Positions 25,030 through 34,307 are shown, counted from the stretch's first letter. The stretch: DNA of 64,000 bases from SVTX01 sp045132775 (GCA_045132775.1 JBGUSX010000156.1:1-64000), one strand, 5' to 3'. Notes: generated by a model not told the origin, from the sequence alone. Program-made: numbers and translations.

Positions 25030-25557
25030 ATGGAAGAATTTATTTTGATACGACCGACGAGCGAGTACGCTTGTCAGATCGCCCAATATAGACAAGAGTT
25101 CCTTGATGCAGGTGACTCTATGGACGGCACGGGACCTCTCAGAAGACTTGAGAATCCCGAAGAATACATAAAGACGTGCGCAGAGTACGAAGATAAGAAA
25201 ACGGTTCCCTCACACCTGGTTCCTGCAACGCAATTTATGCTTGTAAGAAAAACGGATAACAAAGTGTTGGGCTTCTTGCAGGTAAGGCACGAGTTTAACG
25301 ATTACCTCTCCAAATTTGGCGGTCATATCGGTTATTCTGTAAGACCAAGCGAAAGACGCAAGGGCTATGCCAAGGAAATGCTCAAAATGGCTCTCCCCTT
25401 CTGCCGAGAGATTGGGATTGATAAAGTGCTGGTCACTTGCATTGATGGTAATATCGGAAGCGAAAAGACTATTCTTGCCAACGGTGGCGTTTATGAGTCC
25501 ACCGTGCATGAACCATACGATAATAAAGACCTAAAAAGGTTTTGGATAACGCTCTGA
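25030..25557 (+). CDS. GNAT-family N-acetyltransferase
   Basis: The 175-residue protein has the GNAT core: a GHIGYSVRPSERRKGYAKEMLKMAL stretch forms the acetyl-CoA pyrophosphate-binding loop (R/Q-x-x-G-x-A/G type) and helix, followed by the VLVTCIDGNIGSEKTILANGG strand and helix. The acceptor is unknown. It sits between NUDIX and pyrophosphatase-like genes in one transcript; aminoglycoside or metabolite acetylation are both possible. Confidence 0.9.
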   Translation: MEEFILIRPTSEYACQIAQYRQEFLDAGDSMDGTGPLRRLENPEEYIKTCAEYEDKKTVPSHLVPATQFMLVRKTDNKVLGFLQVRHEFNDYLSKFGGHIGYSVRPSERRKGYAKEMLKMALPFCREIGIDKVLVTCIDGNIGSEKTILANGGVYESTVHEPYDNKDLKRFWITL

Positions 25558-25571
25558 TGGAGGAACAGACG

Positions 25572-25928
25572 ATGCTTGAAACCTATAATGAGAGCTTTTG
25601 GAAAGCAGTGGACACGCTCGTTTCATCGTGTAAAATCGTGATCGACAGACCGAAAGGCAGCGGTCACCCGAGATTTCCGGATGTAAAATATGAGTTGGAT
25701 TACGGATATTTGGAAAATACCTCTTCTATGGATGGTGGCGGTATTGACGTTTGGTGCGGATCATTGCCGAACAAAAAAGCAAATGCCATAATTTGTACTG
25801 TCGATTTAATGAAAAACGACTCGGAAATTAAGCTTCTTATCGGTTGCACAGAGGATGAAATGAATACCGTGTATGAGTTTCATAACGATAGCGAGTTTAT
25901 GAAAGGGATATTGATACGTAGAGGATAA
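25572..25928 (+). CDS. Inorganic pyrophosphatase-like small protein
   Basis: The 118-residue protein contains IDRPKGSGHPRFPDVKYELDYGYL and GGGIDVWCGS, which match the RPKGS and DGxxxDVW regions of family I inorganic pyrophosphatases in shortened form. Similar small proteins are annotated as pyrophosphatases in Firmicutes, but several family I metal-binding aspartates are missing, so activity is doubtful. The ATG at 25572 is preferred because GGAGG precedes it by eight bases. Confidence 0.7.
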   Translation: MLETYNESFWKAVDTLVSSCKIVIDRPKGSGHPRFPDVKYELDYGYLENTSSMDGGGIDVWCGSLPNKKANAIICTVDLMKNDSEIKLLIGCTEDEMNTVYEFHNDSEFMKGILIRRG

Positions 25929-25932
25929 AACA

Positions 25933-26001
25933 ATGTCAGACATACTTTTCAAAACAGACGATTATGTTTTTTCGTACCGTGTCGGTGATCGTATTAACTA
26001 A
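25933..26001 (+). pseudogene. 5' remnant of a third NUDIX gene
   Basis: The 22 codons encode MSDILFKTDDYVFSYRVG followed by DRIN and a stop. The first 18 residues closely resemble the usual N-terminus of a NUDIX subfamily (FKTDDYVFSYRV then a strand leading to the NUDIX box). The body of the gene is absent, and the break lies next to an inverted repeat (26004-26016 with 26083-26095), suggesting deletion. Confidence 0.5.
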
Positions 26002-26003
26002 TT

Positions 26004-26095
26004 CTCGCATTTCGGGAGTAATTCCTTCATCCTGGGGTGGTATTCCTACTGACGAAATGATAGAATGTAAGCACAAGAACAACCCGAAATGCGAG
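26004..26095. repeat. 13-bp perfect inverted repeat before the XRE regulator gene
   Basis: CTCGCATTTCGGG (26004-26016) and its exact complement (26083-26095) flank 66 bases. The right arm runs into the AGGAGG of the regulator gene (26094-26099). It may be an operator for the regulator, a translation-blocking stem or a recombination scar. Confidence 0.6.
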
Positions 26096-26106
26096 GAGGC
26101 ATTACT

Positions 26107-27450
26107 ATGGAAAAGAAAACGATAGGCAAATTCATATCGGCATTGCGTCGGGCAAACGGTATGACACAAAAGGAGCTTGGCGAGAAGCTCTTTGTTTCTG
26201 ATAAAACGGTGAGCCGATGGGAGTGCGACGAATGTACGCCGGAGCTTTCCTTGATACCCTCGATAGCGGAAATCTTCGGCATTACCACCGACGAGCTTCT
26301 GCGCGGAGAGCGTAACAACCCCGAGCGAGAAACAACCGCTGCGGAAGATGTGACGAGTAAACAGAAAGTAAAAAGCGACAAGCAGTTCAAGCTGATGCTT
26401 GACCGAAATAACCGAAAATATAAAAACTTAACACTGATCTCTGTTGGCATTACCATTCTTGGCTTTATAGCTGCGATGATAGCCAATCTTGGCTTCTCCA
26501 AAGGCTTGATAGCGTTCTGCCTTGCAACAGCTTTTTGTGTAGCGAGTGAGATATGTCAGATATGCTTCGCAATCAACGCGCGTATTGCTCCCGACGAGGA
26601 CGACGATACCTATACTGAAAGAATACAAACAGCTAATACGGGTGTAATTAAAACCGCAACGACTATTACTTTTATTAACATTCTTATGTGTGTGTTCTGC
26701 TTGCCGCTTGTAACGATAATAAACGGTGCAAACTACGGCTTGGTATTTGAGGATTGGCTTAGTTTGGGTTTAATTTTCTCTGCCGTTGCTTTTGTGATCG
26801 GGTATATCATTTATGCTCTCCTTGTTCGCAAATCGCTTGTTGCAAATGGTACGATCACTCTCGATGAGAAAAAAACAGAGATAATAAAGAAAAATAACAA
26901 GTTGCTCGTTAAAACCGTTTCGATTTCCACCGCAATTGCTCTTTTTGGGGGAGTGGGTATTGTGGTATGGAATACTGTAGGTTGGGATGTTTCTACGAAA
27001 GAACACACCTTTGACAACTGCACTGATTTCAAGTCGTTTATGGAAGCTGAATGGGATAAGTGGTATGAAGAAGGATACAGCTATATTGATGAAAACGGAG
27101 ACGTGGTCATTCACGTACCTATTTCGCCTGACGATATGATACAATATCCGCCCGATTACGAAAATGTCTATGACTACTATCCAAAGAAGATCTATAGAGA
27201 GATCAGAAACTCAAAGGGCGAGGTAATTTGTGACTACTATTACAATCCTGATTTATACGAAGATATAATTTTTACTGAGTATGCAGATGACAAAATGCCT
27301 GTTACAGTAATCACAAATCAAGCTCATTATGATGCAAGAGATACATTCCAAACGGTAGAGTCGATACTATACACGCTCATCGTGATCGACTTTATTGTTG
27401 CGGCAGGTATTTATCTTATTAAAACAAAAAAAGATAAGAAAAAGGCATAA
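26107..27450 (+). CDS. XRE-family regulator fused to a membrane domain
   Basis: The 447-residue protein has an N-terminal helix-turn-helix (GKFISALRRANGMTQKELGEKLFVSDKTVSRWE, about 5-60), a charged linker, four or five membrane segments (about 108-130, 135-155, 190-212, 220-245, 275-297), an extracytoplasmic region of about 110 residues rich in Tyr/Asp, and a last segment near 425. DNA-binding membrane proteins of this design are common in Firmicutes and often respond to envelope stress or a small ligand. It ends the accessory run and is convergent with the ABC operon. Confidence 0.85.
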   Translation: MEKKTIGKFISALRRANGMTQKELGEKLFVSDKTVSRWECDECTPELSLIPSIAEIFGITTDELLRGERNNPERETTAAEDVTSKQKVKSDKQFKLMLDRNNRKYKNLTLISVGITILGFIAAMIANLGFSKGLIAFCLATAFCVASEICQICFAINARIAPDEDDDTYTERIQTANTGVIKTATTITFINILMCVFCLPLVTIINGANYGLVFEDWLSLGLIFSAVAFVIGYIIYALLVRKSLVANGTITLDEKKTEIIKKNNKLLVKTVSISTAIALFGGVGIVVWNTVGWDVSTKEHTFDNCTDFKSFMEAEWDKWYEEGYSYIDENGDVVIHVPISPDDMIQYPPDYENVYDYYPKKIYREIRNSKGEVICDYYYNPDLYEDIIFTEYADDKMPVTVITNQAHYDARDTFQTVESILYTLIVIDFIVAAGIYLIKTKKDKKKA

Positions 27451-27454
27451 AGTT

Positions 27455-27482
27455 AGCCCTCGCTACAAGTGTAGCGAGGGCT
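27455..27482. terminator. Hairpin between convergent genes
   Basis: AGCCCTCGCTAC and GTAGCGAGGGCT form a 12-bp perfect stem around AAGT. Neither side has a strong T-run, but its position between two convergent stops supports a shared terminator. Confidence 0.7.
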
Positions 27483-27489
27483 ATTATCT

Positions 27490-29739
27490 TTATTCCATTT
27501 TTGACATTTCTCTTTGAGCCATTACTAGCCCGTAGTAGATGCCTTTTTTCTCGATGAGTTCATCGTGGGTGCCCACCTCGGCGACCTTGCCTTTATCAAG
27601 CACGACAAGTCGCGTTGCGTTTCTCAGTGTTGAGAGTCTGTGCGCGATCGCTATTGTCGTTCTGTTCTTTGACAGATTCTTGAGAGCATCCTGTATCTGC
27701 TTTTCAGTCTCTGTATCAAGAGACGCGGTGGCTTCGTCGAGGATCAGGATCTTCGGATCGTGAAGCAGTGCGCGTGCGATGGCTATTCTCTGTCTTTCAC
27801 CGCCCGAGAGAGTATATCCCTTCTCTCCGACCTTTGTATCATATCCGTCGGATAGCTTGATGATGAATTCGTGGCATCCAGCAAGCTTTGATACCGCGAT
27901 CACCTCTTCCCTTGTTGCACTCGGCTTTGCGTAAGCGATGTTCTGATATACCGTTCCTGCAAAAAGGAAGGTCTCCTGGAGCACCACTCCCATCTGCGAG
28001 CGCAATGCTTCCTGCGATATCTCGCGGATATCAACTCCGTCGATCAGAATACTTCCCTCCTCGACGTCGTACATTCTCATAATAAGATTTATCAGCGTGG
28101 ATTTTCCGACACCCGATTTACCTACAAGTCCGATGAATTCACCTGACTTTATATGAATATCTACGTGACTGAGCACCTCGTCGCCGCTTTCATATCCGAA
28201 GGAAACGTTGTTTATATCAACATCGCCCTTTATGATGGGCTTTACCGCATTTTCAAGGTCTGCAACCTCTTCTTCCTCGTCGATTATCTCAAATATCTTC
28301 GCGGTAGAGGTTATGAAGTTTATTATCTGTCTTGGCATATTCGAAAGGATACGCAAAGGTCCGTATATCATCGATGCGTACATCGAATATTTTGACATCT
28401 CTCCTAAGGTCATATCTCCGTCGAGTATTCCGTTTCCGACGTAAAACAGTATAATGAATTCGCCAAAGCACATCAAAAACTGCATTACGGGCATAAGAGT
28501 ATACCAAAGCGTGTCGGATTTTATCTGCATATCGCGCTCATCTGCCGCCGCCTTTTCGTATCTTTCGGTCTCTCTGTGCTCCATACCGAAGGCTTTTACT
28601 ACTCTGATTCCCGAGAAGATATCGTGAAGTATTGAGTTTGATTTGCTTCCAAGTCGCCAGCTTTGTCTGAATAGTCTATGCGCTTTTTTCCAAAACAGGC
28701 TGAAGCCAACGACAATAAGCGGCACCGGGAGGAGTATCAGCAGAAACAACAGACTGACACCCGACGATATGAAAACGACTCCTATAGCAATAAACAGAAT
28801 TGCCTGCTCCAAAAGTGACGGGAGGTAATGAACGAGAAATCTCTGAACCTCGCCTACGTCGTGCGACACGCGGCGCATAAGCTCGCCTGCGGTTCTTTTT
28901 GATATCTTCGCAATTGAGAGCTTTTGTATCTTCGCAAATAACATATTACGCAGGTCAACTATAAGTCCGTTGCTCGCGTTTATAAGAAGATGCGATCTAA
29001 ACATTGACACTGCACGGATGAGCACCTGCACAAGCAACATTGATAGGATTACCCAAATATAACTTATCGGGGACACACCTTCGGGATCTGCGGAATTGAT
29101 ATAGTCATCTGTGACGATTCTGTTTATCTCGGGGAGGATAAGGTTCATTGCGCTTACGATGAAAAAGAAGATCACCGAGAAAACTATCAAAAGCTTATAA
29201 GGCTTTACCATTCCCCACAAGCGTTTTAACGTTGAAAGCTTATTTGTGCAATGAACGCATACACCGCGGCGCATCGCTCTGCCGCATTTTGGACATTTTC
29301 CGCTCTCGCCCTCGTCTTTCTTTTTTCTTGATGGGTCATTTTCAGGATCGTAATCAGCAAACCCCACGCTTGCGGCTATGCGGTTAAATCTTTTTGATGC
29401 GGATATTGCCTTTTTGCCGACCGACATATCCATTCTGCAGAGAAAATGAGGTGCATTATCTCCTTTCAGACTATACGCCACAGAGCAGCTTCCGACACCG
29501 TTTTCTGCTTTTATAGATTCGATCTCGGCAATCTGTATTCTGTCGGTTACAGCACCGTCGCGGATAATTATCAGCTCTTCTCTGCTTGCAACGACAAATC
29601 CCTTGCATCGTCCTTCGGGCTCGGTAGGGTGCAGATTATATGCAAAATGTAAAATGATATTCTCGCGCGAAAGCTCGGGACATATCTTCAGTATTTTGTC
29701 AATTTGTGATACCTTTTCGGTCTTTTTCTTTTTTCTCAT
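27490..29739 (-). CDS. ABC half-transporter with N-terminal zinc ribbon (permease-ATPase)
   Basis: The 749-residue protein has a cytoplasmic extension of about 135 residues (beta-rich, FVVASREELIIIRDG), a zinc ribbon CPKCGRAMRRGVCVHC, six membrane helices from about residue 175 and a C-terminal ATPase with GLVGKSGVGKST, LSGGERQR and LILDEATASLD. This is an exporter-type half-transporter whose extension is unusual. It is the third gene of an operon with a DUF1854 protein and a second half-transporter of the same design, so a heterodimer is likely. I recall DUF1854 next to such ABC proteins in cyanophycin-related loci, but no cyanophycin gene is here. Confidence 0.88.
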   Translation of the reverse strand: MRKKKKTEKVSQIDKILKICPELSRENIILHFAYNLHPTEPEGRCKGFVVASREELIIIRDGAVTDRIQIAEIESIKAENGVGSCSVAYSLKGDNAPHFLCRMDMSVGKKAISASKRFNRIAASVGFADYDPENDPSRKKKDEGESGKCPKCGRAMRRGVCVHCTNKLSTLKRLWGMVKPYKLLIVFSVIFFFIVSAMNLILPEINRIVTDDYINSADPEGVSPISYIWVILSMLLVQVLIRAVSMFRSHLLINASNGLIVDLRNMLFAKIQKLSIAKISKRTAGELMRRVSHDVGEVQRFLVHYLPSLLEQAILFIAIGVVFISSGVSLLFLLILLPVPLIVVGFSLFWKKAHRLFRQSWRLGSKSNSILHDIFSGIRVVKAFGMEHRETERYEKAAADERDMQIKSDTLWYTLMPVMQFLMCFGEFIILFYVGNGILDGDMTLGEMSKYSMYASMIYGPLRILSNMPRQIINFITSTAKIFEIIDEEEEVADLENAVKPIIKGDVDINNVSFGYESGDEVLSHVDIHIKSGEFIGLVGKSGVGKSTLINLIMRMYDVEEGSILIDGVDIREISQEALRSQMGVVLQETFLFAGTVYQNIAYAKPSATREEVIAVSKLAGCHEFIIKLSDGYDTKVGEKGYTLSGGERQRIAIARALLHDPKILILDEATASLDTETEKQIQDALKNLSKNRTTIAIAHRLSTLRNATRLVVLDKGKVAEVGTHDELIEKKGIYYGLVMAQREMSKME

Positions 29740-29774
29740 CCTGCACCCTCCTTTCCGAAAGAATGTGTATAAAA

Positions 29775-30302
29775 TTAAAGGTAAAGCTCTATTTTGCGAT
29801 AGCTCTTTGAGCTTAACGCGGATATGCTGTTAACGGTAAACCTATTACTGTCAACATCAACGAGAACAATACTGTCCTCTCCTGTGTGAATAATATTTTT
29901 GAAGGTATCCTGCATGGTAAAGCTCAATTCTCTGCCGTCCTCAAGCGAGACCTTCCAATACGAGAAGCCGTATCTTTCTTTGACGCTTTTGATCTCTTTG
30001 ATAACGGGAGAATAGTATTTTTTAGCTATTTCAGTACGCAAAAGCGCCTGTGCGGCTTCGTCGAAGTCGGAAATGTCATAGATAATTCCTACTTCCTTCT
30101 TGTCTTCATTGAGCACAGAAATATACTGAAATTCAAGCTCGTGAGGAAATGCTCTGTGCAAAAAGATCCTGTCATAGATCTTTTCTTCGCTCTCTTCGGT
30201 AAGAATGAGAGTCAGAAAGCCGTTCTTTTCCTCAAAGCTCGCATTGTTTTTGTCAAGTCGCAGAATATGTGCAGACTTTTCGTTCATTATTTCATTTTCC
30301 AT
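29775..30302 (-). CDS. DUF1854 domain protein
   Basis: The 175-residue protein fits DUF1854: an N-terminal beta region (LILTEESEEKIYDRIFLHRAFP), the central EVGIIYDISDFDEAAQALLRTEIAKKYYSPVIKEI block and the C-terminal FTMQDTFKNIIHTGEDSIVLVDVDSNRF. No enzymatic motif is visible. It lies between two ABC half-transporter genes with gaps of 35 and 13 bases, so it probably acts with the transporter. Start chosen for GGAGG. Confidence 0.85.
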   Translation of the reverse strand: MENEIMNEKSAHILRLDKNNASFEEKNGFLTLILTEESEEKIYDRIFLHRAFPHELEFQYISVLNEDKKEVGIIYDISDFDEAAQALLRTEIAKKYYSPVIKEIKSVKERYGFSYWKVSLEDGRELSFTMQDTFKNIIHTGEDSIVLVDVDSNRFTVNSISALSSKSYRKIELYL

Positions 30303-30315
30303 ATAAAAGCCTCCA

Positions 30316-32613
30316 TCATTCCACGATTCCCGCGTTTTTGAGTGCTTCTTCCTGCAAGGTGTAGAGCTTTTTATAAACTCCGTCCTCTATTTCGAGAAGC
30401 TCTCTGTGTGTTCCTCGCTCCGCAACCTTTCCGTGCTCTATTACGATCAGCTCGTCTGCGTCACGCAAGGTTGAGAGTCTGTGCGCTATCATTATTGTTG
30501 TTTTGTCTTTTGTCAGATCTGTTATCGCGTTTTGAATACGCTTTTCTGTCTCTGTATCCATAGCGGCGGTTGCTTCGTCAAGTATCAGTATCTTTGGGTC
30601 GCGCAGGATCGCTCTGGCTATTGAAAGTCTCTGCTTTTCTCCTCCCGAAAGGTCCTTGAATCCAAAGCCTATTTTGGTATGATACGCATCGGGCAGCTTG
30701 ATAATAAAGTCATGAGCACCCGACAGCTTTGCCGCCTTGACTACTTCCTCAAAACTCGCATCAGGCTTTGCATATCTGATATTATCAAGTATCGTTCCGA
30801 TAAAGAAGAAGGTCTCCTGCGATACTATTGCGATATTCTCATACAAGGCTTTAAATGAAAGATCCTTGACGTTGTATCCGTCAACGAATATCTCTCCCTC
30901 GTCACTGTCGTACAGACGCATAAGAAGGTTGACTATCGTGCTCTTTCCCGCACCTGTATGCCCAACGATTCCAAGAGTTTTCCCTGCTTTTACATCAAAG
31001 CTTACGTTATCGATAACCTTATGGTTTTTAACGTACGAAAACTCAACGTTCCGAAATTCCACGTCGCCGTGTATCTCTTCGGGTGTGACTGCATTTTCTT
31101 TTTCCGTGATATCGGGCTCGGTGTCGTATATTTCAAACAATCTTTGGAGTGCGTTGGTGCTTGATGCAGACCAATCTATCATATCAGCAAAGAAGTACAT
31201 CGGGCTGTATATCATATTTACGTATGCAACGAATTTGATAAGCTGACCGTAAGAAAAGTCATTATATCCGGAAATTACCATCCATCCGCCAACGCCGAGT
31301 GCGATGATATTTCCAAGGTAAAGAATGAGTCCGAGCGAGGGATATACATAGTTATTGAACACGGAAAGATTCTTCTGATATCTTGCTGCGCGTCTGCTTG
31401 TGCCCTCAAACCTTTCTGTCTCTGCGCGCTCGCGAGAGAATGCCTTTACCACTCTCATGCCCGTAAGGACGTCGGACAGCTGAGAATTGAGCTTTCTCGA
31501 GCCGGAATAATTTTTCGCGTGTAGCTTCATTTCCTTGCGGTAGCTCCTCAAAATTATGAGGAAGAAGAGCGGAACCGTGAATAGCGAGCAGAGTGCGAGT
31601 AAGGGGTTTTCAATAAATAGGAGCACACATATTACTATGACCTGTACGACGTTGATAAGAAAATACGGTACTCCGTCACAGAAGAAATAGTATATCGTAT
31701 TTGAGTCATTGTTGACCTGTGTCATAAGTGCGCCCGTCTGACGTCCATTAAAGAATGATAACGATAACTTTTCTATCGAGGTAAACACGGTCATTTTGAG
31801 GTCGTAAACTATCCTTGCGGCGATCTTTGCGGATATTCTTCCGTTAATAACTGTAAATATCTGTGATAAAACTCTTGTACCGACAATAAGAGCTATAACA
31901 AGCAAGAGCTCACCGAAAAAGCCTCCGTCCTCACGCAAAACTTCATCGTAGAAGAATTCGTTTGAAAAATACGGTATTAGAATACTCGCTCCCGTTAGCA
32001 AAAGGAGCGACATAAGCATCAATGCGATATATCCCTTGTATTTAACAAGGAACATGCCGAAACGGCGGTAGAGCTTTCCCTTTTCCATACATTTCGGACA
32101 TACCTTGCGGTCCTTGTCGGGATAACGCATTCCGCACTTTGGGCAACATCTTGATTCAGGCTTGTCGTCACCGTCGATCTCAAAATCCACGCTTATTATC
32201 TCGCCTTTTTTCATTCGCTCAAAGTATTTAATAAAGATGAGTACCGAGGAGCGACAGGTGTTTGTCATAGCGGTCAGAAACCTATAATCACCCGATTCAA
32301 GCTTTGCAGTAAGACGAGCACTTGATTGCATTTCTTCAAGCTTTAACGACTCAATATTCTGCACCGAATATTCGTCAAACGCGGTTTCGTTCCATACACG
32401 GTTTAACTGTTTTTTGTTCTGATCCGCACCGACAATGGCAACAGTACCTGAGATAACGTATATGCTCTCGGCGGTTGCAACTACGTAGGTATCGCAAAAA
32501 ACGTGCTCGCGGTTCATGTCGCAATAGGTTGCCATCATTATTTTGTCTGTGTCCACGCCCTCTCGTCTGAGAGAATCATAAACGTGACCCGGTATTCTGT
32601 CCGTCAGAAGCAT
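30316..32613 (-). CDS. ABC half-transporter with N-terminal zinc ribbon, first of the pair
   Basis: The 765-residue protein mirrors its partner: about 150 cytoplasmic residues, a zinc ribbon with CCPKCGMRYPDKDRKVCPKC, six membrane helices from about residue 190, and an ATPase with GHTGAGKST, LSGGEKQR and LILDEATAAMD. Both ATPase sites look intact. The SD is GAGGTGA. It is the first gene after a perfect promoter. Confidence 0.88.
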   Translation of the reverse strand: MLLTDRIPGHVYDSLRREGVDTDKIMMATYCDMNREHVFCDTYVVATAESIYVISGTVAIVGADQNKKQLNRVWNETAFDEYSVQNIESLKLEEMQSSARLTAKLESGDYRFLTAMTNTCRSSVLIFIKYFERMKKGEIISVDFEIDGDDKPESRCCPKCGMRYPDKDRKVCPKCMEKGKLYRRFGMFLVKYKGYIALMLMSLLLLTGASILIPYFSNEFFYDEVLREDGGFFGELLLVIALIVGTRVLSQIFTVINGRISAKIAARIVYDLKMTVFTSIEKLSLSFFNGRQTGALMTQVNNDSNTIYYFFCDGVPYFLINVVQVIVICVLLFIENPLLALCSLFTVPLFFLIILRSYRKEMKLHAKNYSGSRKLNSQLSDVLTGMRVVKAFSRERAETERFEGTSRRAARYQKNLSVFNNYVYPSLGLILYLGNIIALGVGGWMVISGYNDFSYGQLIKFVAYVNMIYSPMYFFADMIDWSASSTNALQRLFEIYDTEPDITEKENAVTPEEIHGDVEFRNVEFSYVKNHKVIDNVSFDVKAGKTLGIVGHTGAGKSTIVNLLMRLYDSDEGEIFVDGYNVKDLSFKALYENIAIVSQETFFFIGTILDNIRYAKPDASFEEVVKAAKLSGAHDFIIKLPDAYHTKIGFGFKDLSGGEKQRLSIARAILRDPKILILDEATAAMDTETEKRIQNAITDLTKDKTTIMIAHRLSTLRDADELIVIEHGKVAERGTHRELLEIEDGVYKKLYTLQEEALKNAGIVE

Positions 32614-32651
32614 ATCGTCACCTCGCTTTCATTCAAAATCATTACAGATTT

Positions 32652-32680
32652 ATTATAATCCTTTTGCCCCCTTTTGTCAA
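32652..32680 (-). promoter_or_regulatory. Sigma-A promoter of the ABC-DUF1854-ABC operon
   Basis: Minus-strand TTGACA (32675-32680) and TATAAT (32652-32657) with a 17-base spacer, a perfect consensus. Confidence 0.9.
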
Positions 32681-32721
32681 TAAACTAAAAGTAGATAAAG
32701 AATAAATTTAGTCAATAAATA

Positions 32722-32750
32722 TTGAAAAAAGTTCCCGAATATGATATACT
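32722..32750 (+). promoter_or_regulatory. Sigma-A promoter of radA
   Basis: TTGAAA (32722-32727) and TATACT (32745-32750) with a 17-base spacer, 30 bases ahead of the start codon and divergent from the ABC operon promoter. Confidence 0.8.
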
Positions 32751-32779
32751 TAATTAAATTAAAGAAAAGGAGCCGAAAA

Positions 32780-34168
32780 ATGAAGGGCTTGAAAACTATA
32801 TATATTTGTTCGAATTGCAGTTATCACTCTCCAAAATGGATGGGTAAGTGCCCCTCCTGCAATCAATGGAATACGATGGTTGAGGACGTTATCAACACCT
32901 CACCAGAGGAGTCTGCCGCAAAAAGAAAGAGCCTTTCGGGCTCTCTTGGAATTGATAATCACGCAATCTCATACGATGAGCTTGAGATACCCGATTACAT
33001 ACGCTCAAAGACCGGACTTGATGAGCTGGACCGTGTGCTAGGCGGCGGTCTTGTTCACGGCTCTGTCGTGCTTATCTCGGGCGAGCCCGGAATTGGTAAA
33101 TCAACGCTTCTTATGCAGATATCCGAATGCCTTGGGGCAAACAAGCGCGTTCTCTATATCTCAGGCGAGGAATCGGGCGGACAGATCAAGCTTCGCGCAA
33201 AAAGGCTTGGAGTCTCAGGAAAAAACCTTTATATACTGACAGAGACGAATCTCGACAGCATACTCAAGGAAGCGGATAAGCTGAAGCCCGACATAATGAT
33301 CGTGGACTCGATACAGACGATATACGATGAGATGATCAAAAGTGCGCCCGGAAGTATAACTCAGGTTCGTGAGTCCGCACTGACACTTATCAACAAAGCA
33401 AAATCTCACGGAATTTCGATGCTTCTTGTCGGTCACGTAAATAAGGAGGGTGGGATTGCAGGTCCAAAGGTGCTTGAGCACATGGTGGATGCGGTTCTCT
33501 GCTTTGAGGGCGAAAAGCTCCAATCCTACAGAATAATCAGAGCCAACAAAAACCGCTTCGGCTCAACGAACGAGATAGGCGTTTTCGAGATGACCGACAA
33601 GGGTCTTTTAGAGATCCCCAATCCTTCCGAAATGCTCCTTTCGGGTAGACCGAAAAACACTCCAGGCAACTGTGCCGTGTGCACTATCGAAGGTACGCGT
33701 CCGATAATTGCCGAGATTCAGGCTCTTGTTTCCCCCACCGCGTTTCCTTCTCCCAGACGTACCGCAAACGGCATAGACTACAACAGACTATGCCTTATTA
33801 TTGCGGTACTTGAAAAGAGGCTGGGATTGAAGTTCTACCAAAACGACGTATATATGAACGTAATCGGCGGTCTATATTTAAGTGAGCCTGCAAGCGATGC
33901 AGCGATCGCACTTGCGCTTATTTCATCACTTACCGACAAGTCGGTTCCCGATGATCTTATCGCCATAGGAGAGCTCGGTCTTTCGGGTGAGTGCCGCGCG
34001 GTTTCAAACCTAGAGCAAAGGGTCAAGGAGGCGGCAAGACTCGGATTTACAAAGGCTATCGTTCCCTTTAAAAACGTTGAAAAACGCAAAATCGATTCAA
34101 ACATCAAGCTTATCCCTATTCATAGTATCTATGAGGCTCTCGGGGTACTTACATCTAACAATAACTAA
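32780..34168 (+). CDS. radA: DNA repair protein RadA
   Basis: The 462-residue protein has the complete RadA layout. A C4 zinc finger lies at the start (CSNCSYHSPKWMGKCPSC), the Walker A GEPGIGKST about residue 100, the RadA-specific KNRFGSTNEIG motif, and a Lon-protease-like C-terminal domain. RadA is a RecA-related helicase that drives branch migration in recombination and repair. The ATG at 32780 follows AAGGAG. It ends at a strong terminator, so the TerB operon behind it is transcribed separately. Confidence 0.96.
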   Translation: MKGLKTIYICSNCSYHSPKWMGKCPSCNQWNTMVEDVINTSPEESAAKRKSLSGSLGIDNHAISYDELEIPDYIRSKTGLDELDRVLGGGLVHGSVVLISGEPGIGKSTLLMQISECLGANKRVLYISGEESGGQIKLRAKRLGVSGKNLYILTETNLDSILKEADKLKPDIMIVDSIQTIYDEMIKSAPGSITQVRESALTLINKAKSHGISMLLVGHVNKEGGIAGPKVLEHMVDAVLCFEGEKLQSYRIIRANKNRFGSTNEIGVFEMTDKGLLEIPNPSEMLLSGRPKNTPGNCAVCTIEGTRPIIAEIQALVSPTAFPSPRRTANGIDYNRLCLIIAVLEKRLGLKFYQNDVYMNVIGGLYLSEPASDAAIALALISSLTDKSVPDDLIAIGELGLSGECRAVSNLEQRVKEAARLGFTKAIVPFKNVEKRKIDSNIKLIPIHSIYEALGVLTSNNN

Positions 34169-34172
34169 TAGT

Positions 34173-34217
34173 AAAAGCTATCATATCGCGGGATTCGCGA
34201 TATGATAGCTTTTTTTG
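34173..34217 (+). terminator. Intrinsic terminator of radA
   Basis: AAAAGCTATCATATCGCG and CGCGATATGATAGCTTTTTTT form a long stem around GGATT, with seven T. Confidence 0.92.
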
Positions 34218-34237
34218 AAAAATTTGTTCTATTTTAT

Positions 34238-34266
34238 TTGACAAACGGTATTTTGTGTGCTATAAT
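34238..34266 (+). promoter_or_regulatory. Perfect consensus promoter of the TerB module
   Basis: TTGACA (34238-34243) and TATAAT (34261-34266) are 17 bases apart. It starts about 20 bases after the radA terminator and is the only promoter seen before the three-gene module. Confidence 0.9.
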
Positions 34267-34307
34267 AATATATTACAGAACTTTACACAAAAAGGAGGGA
34301 TTTTCAC

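Noticed and set aside
25936..26169. Minus-strand 77-codon frame across the NUDIX remnant
   Set aside because: It crosses the SD and start of the regulator gene and has no SD or recognised motif.
27490..32613. Cyanophycin metabolism cluster
   Set aside because: DUF1854 with ABC proteins recalls such loci, but no cyanophycin synthetase or cyanophycinase gene is in the window.
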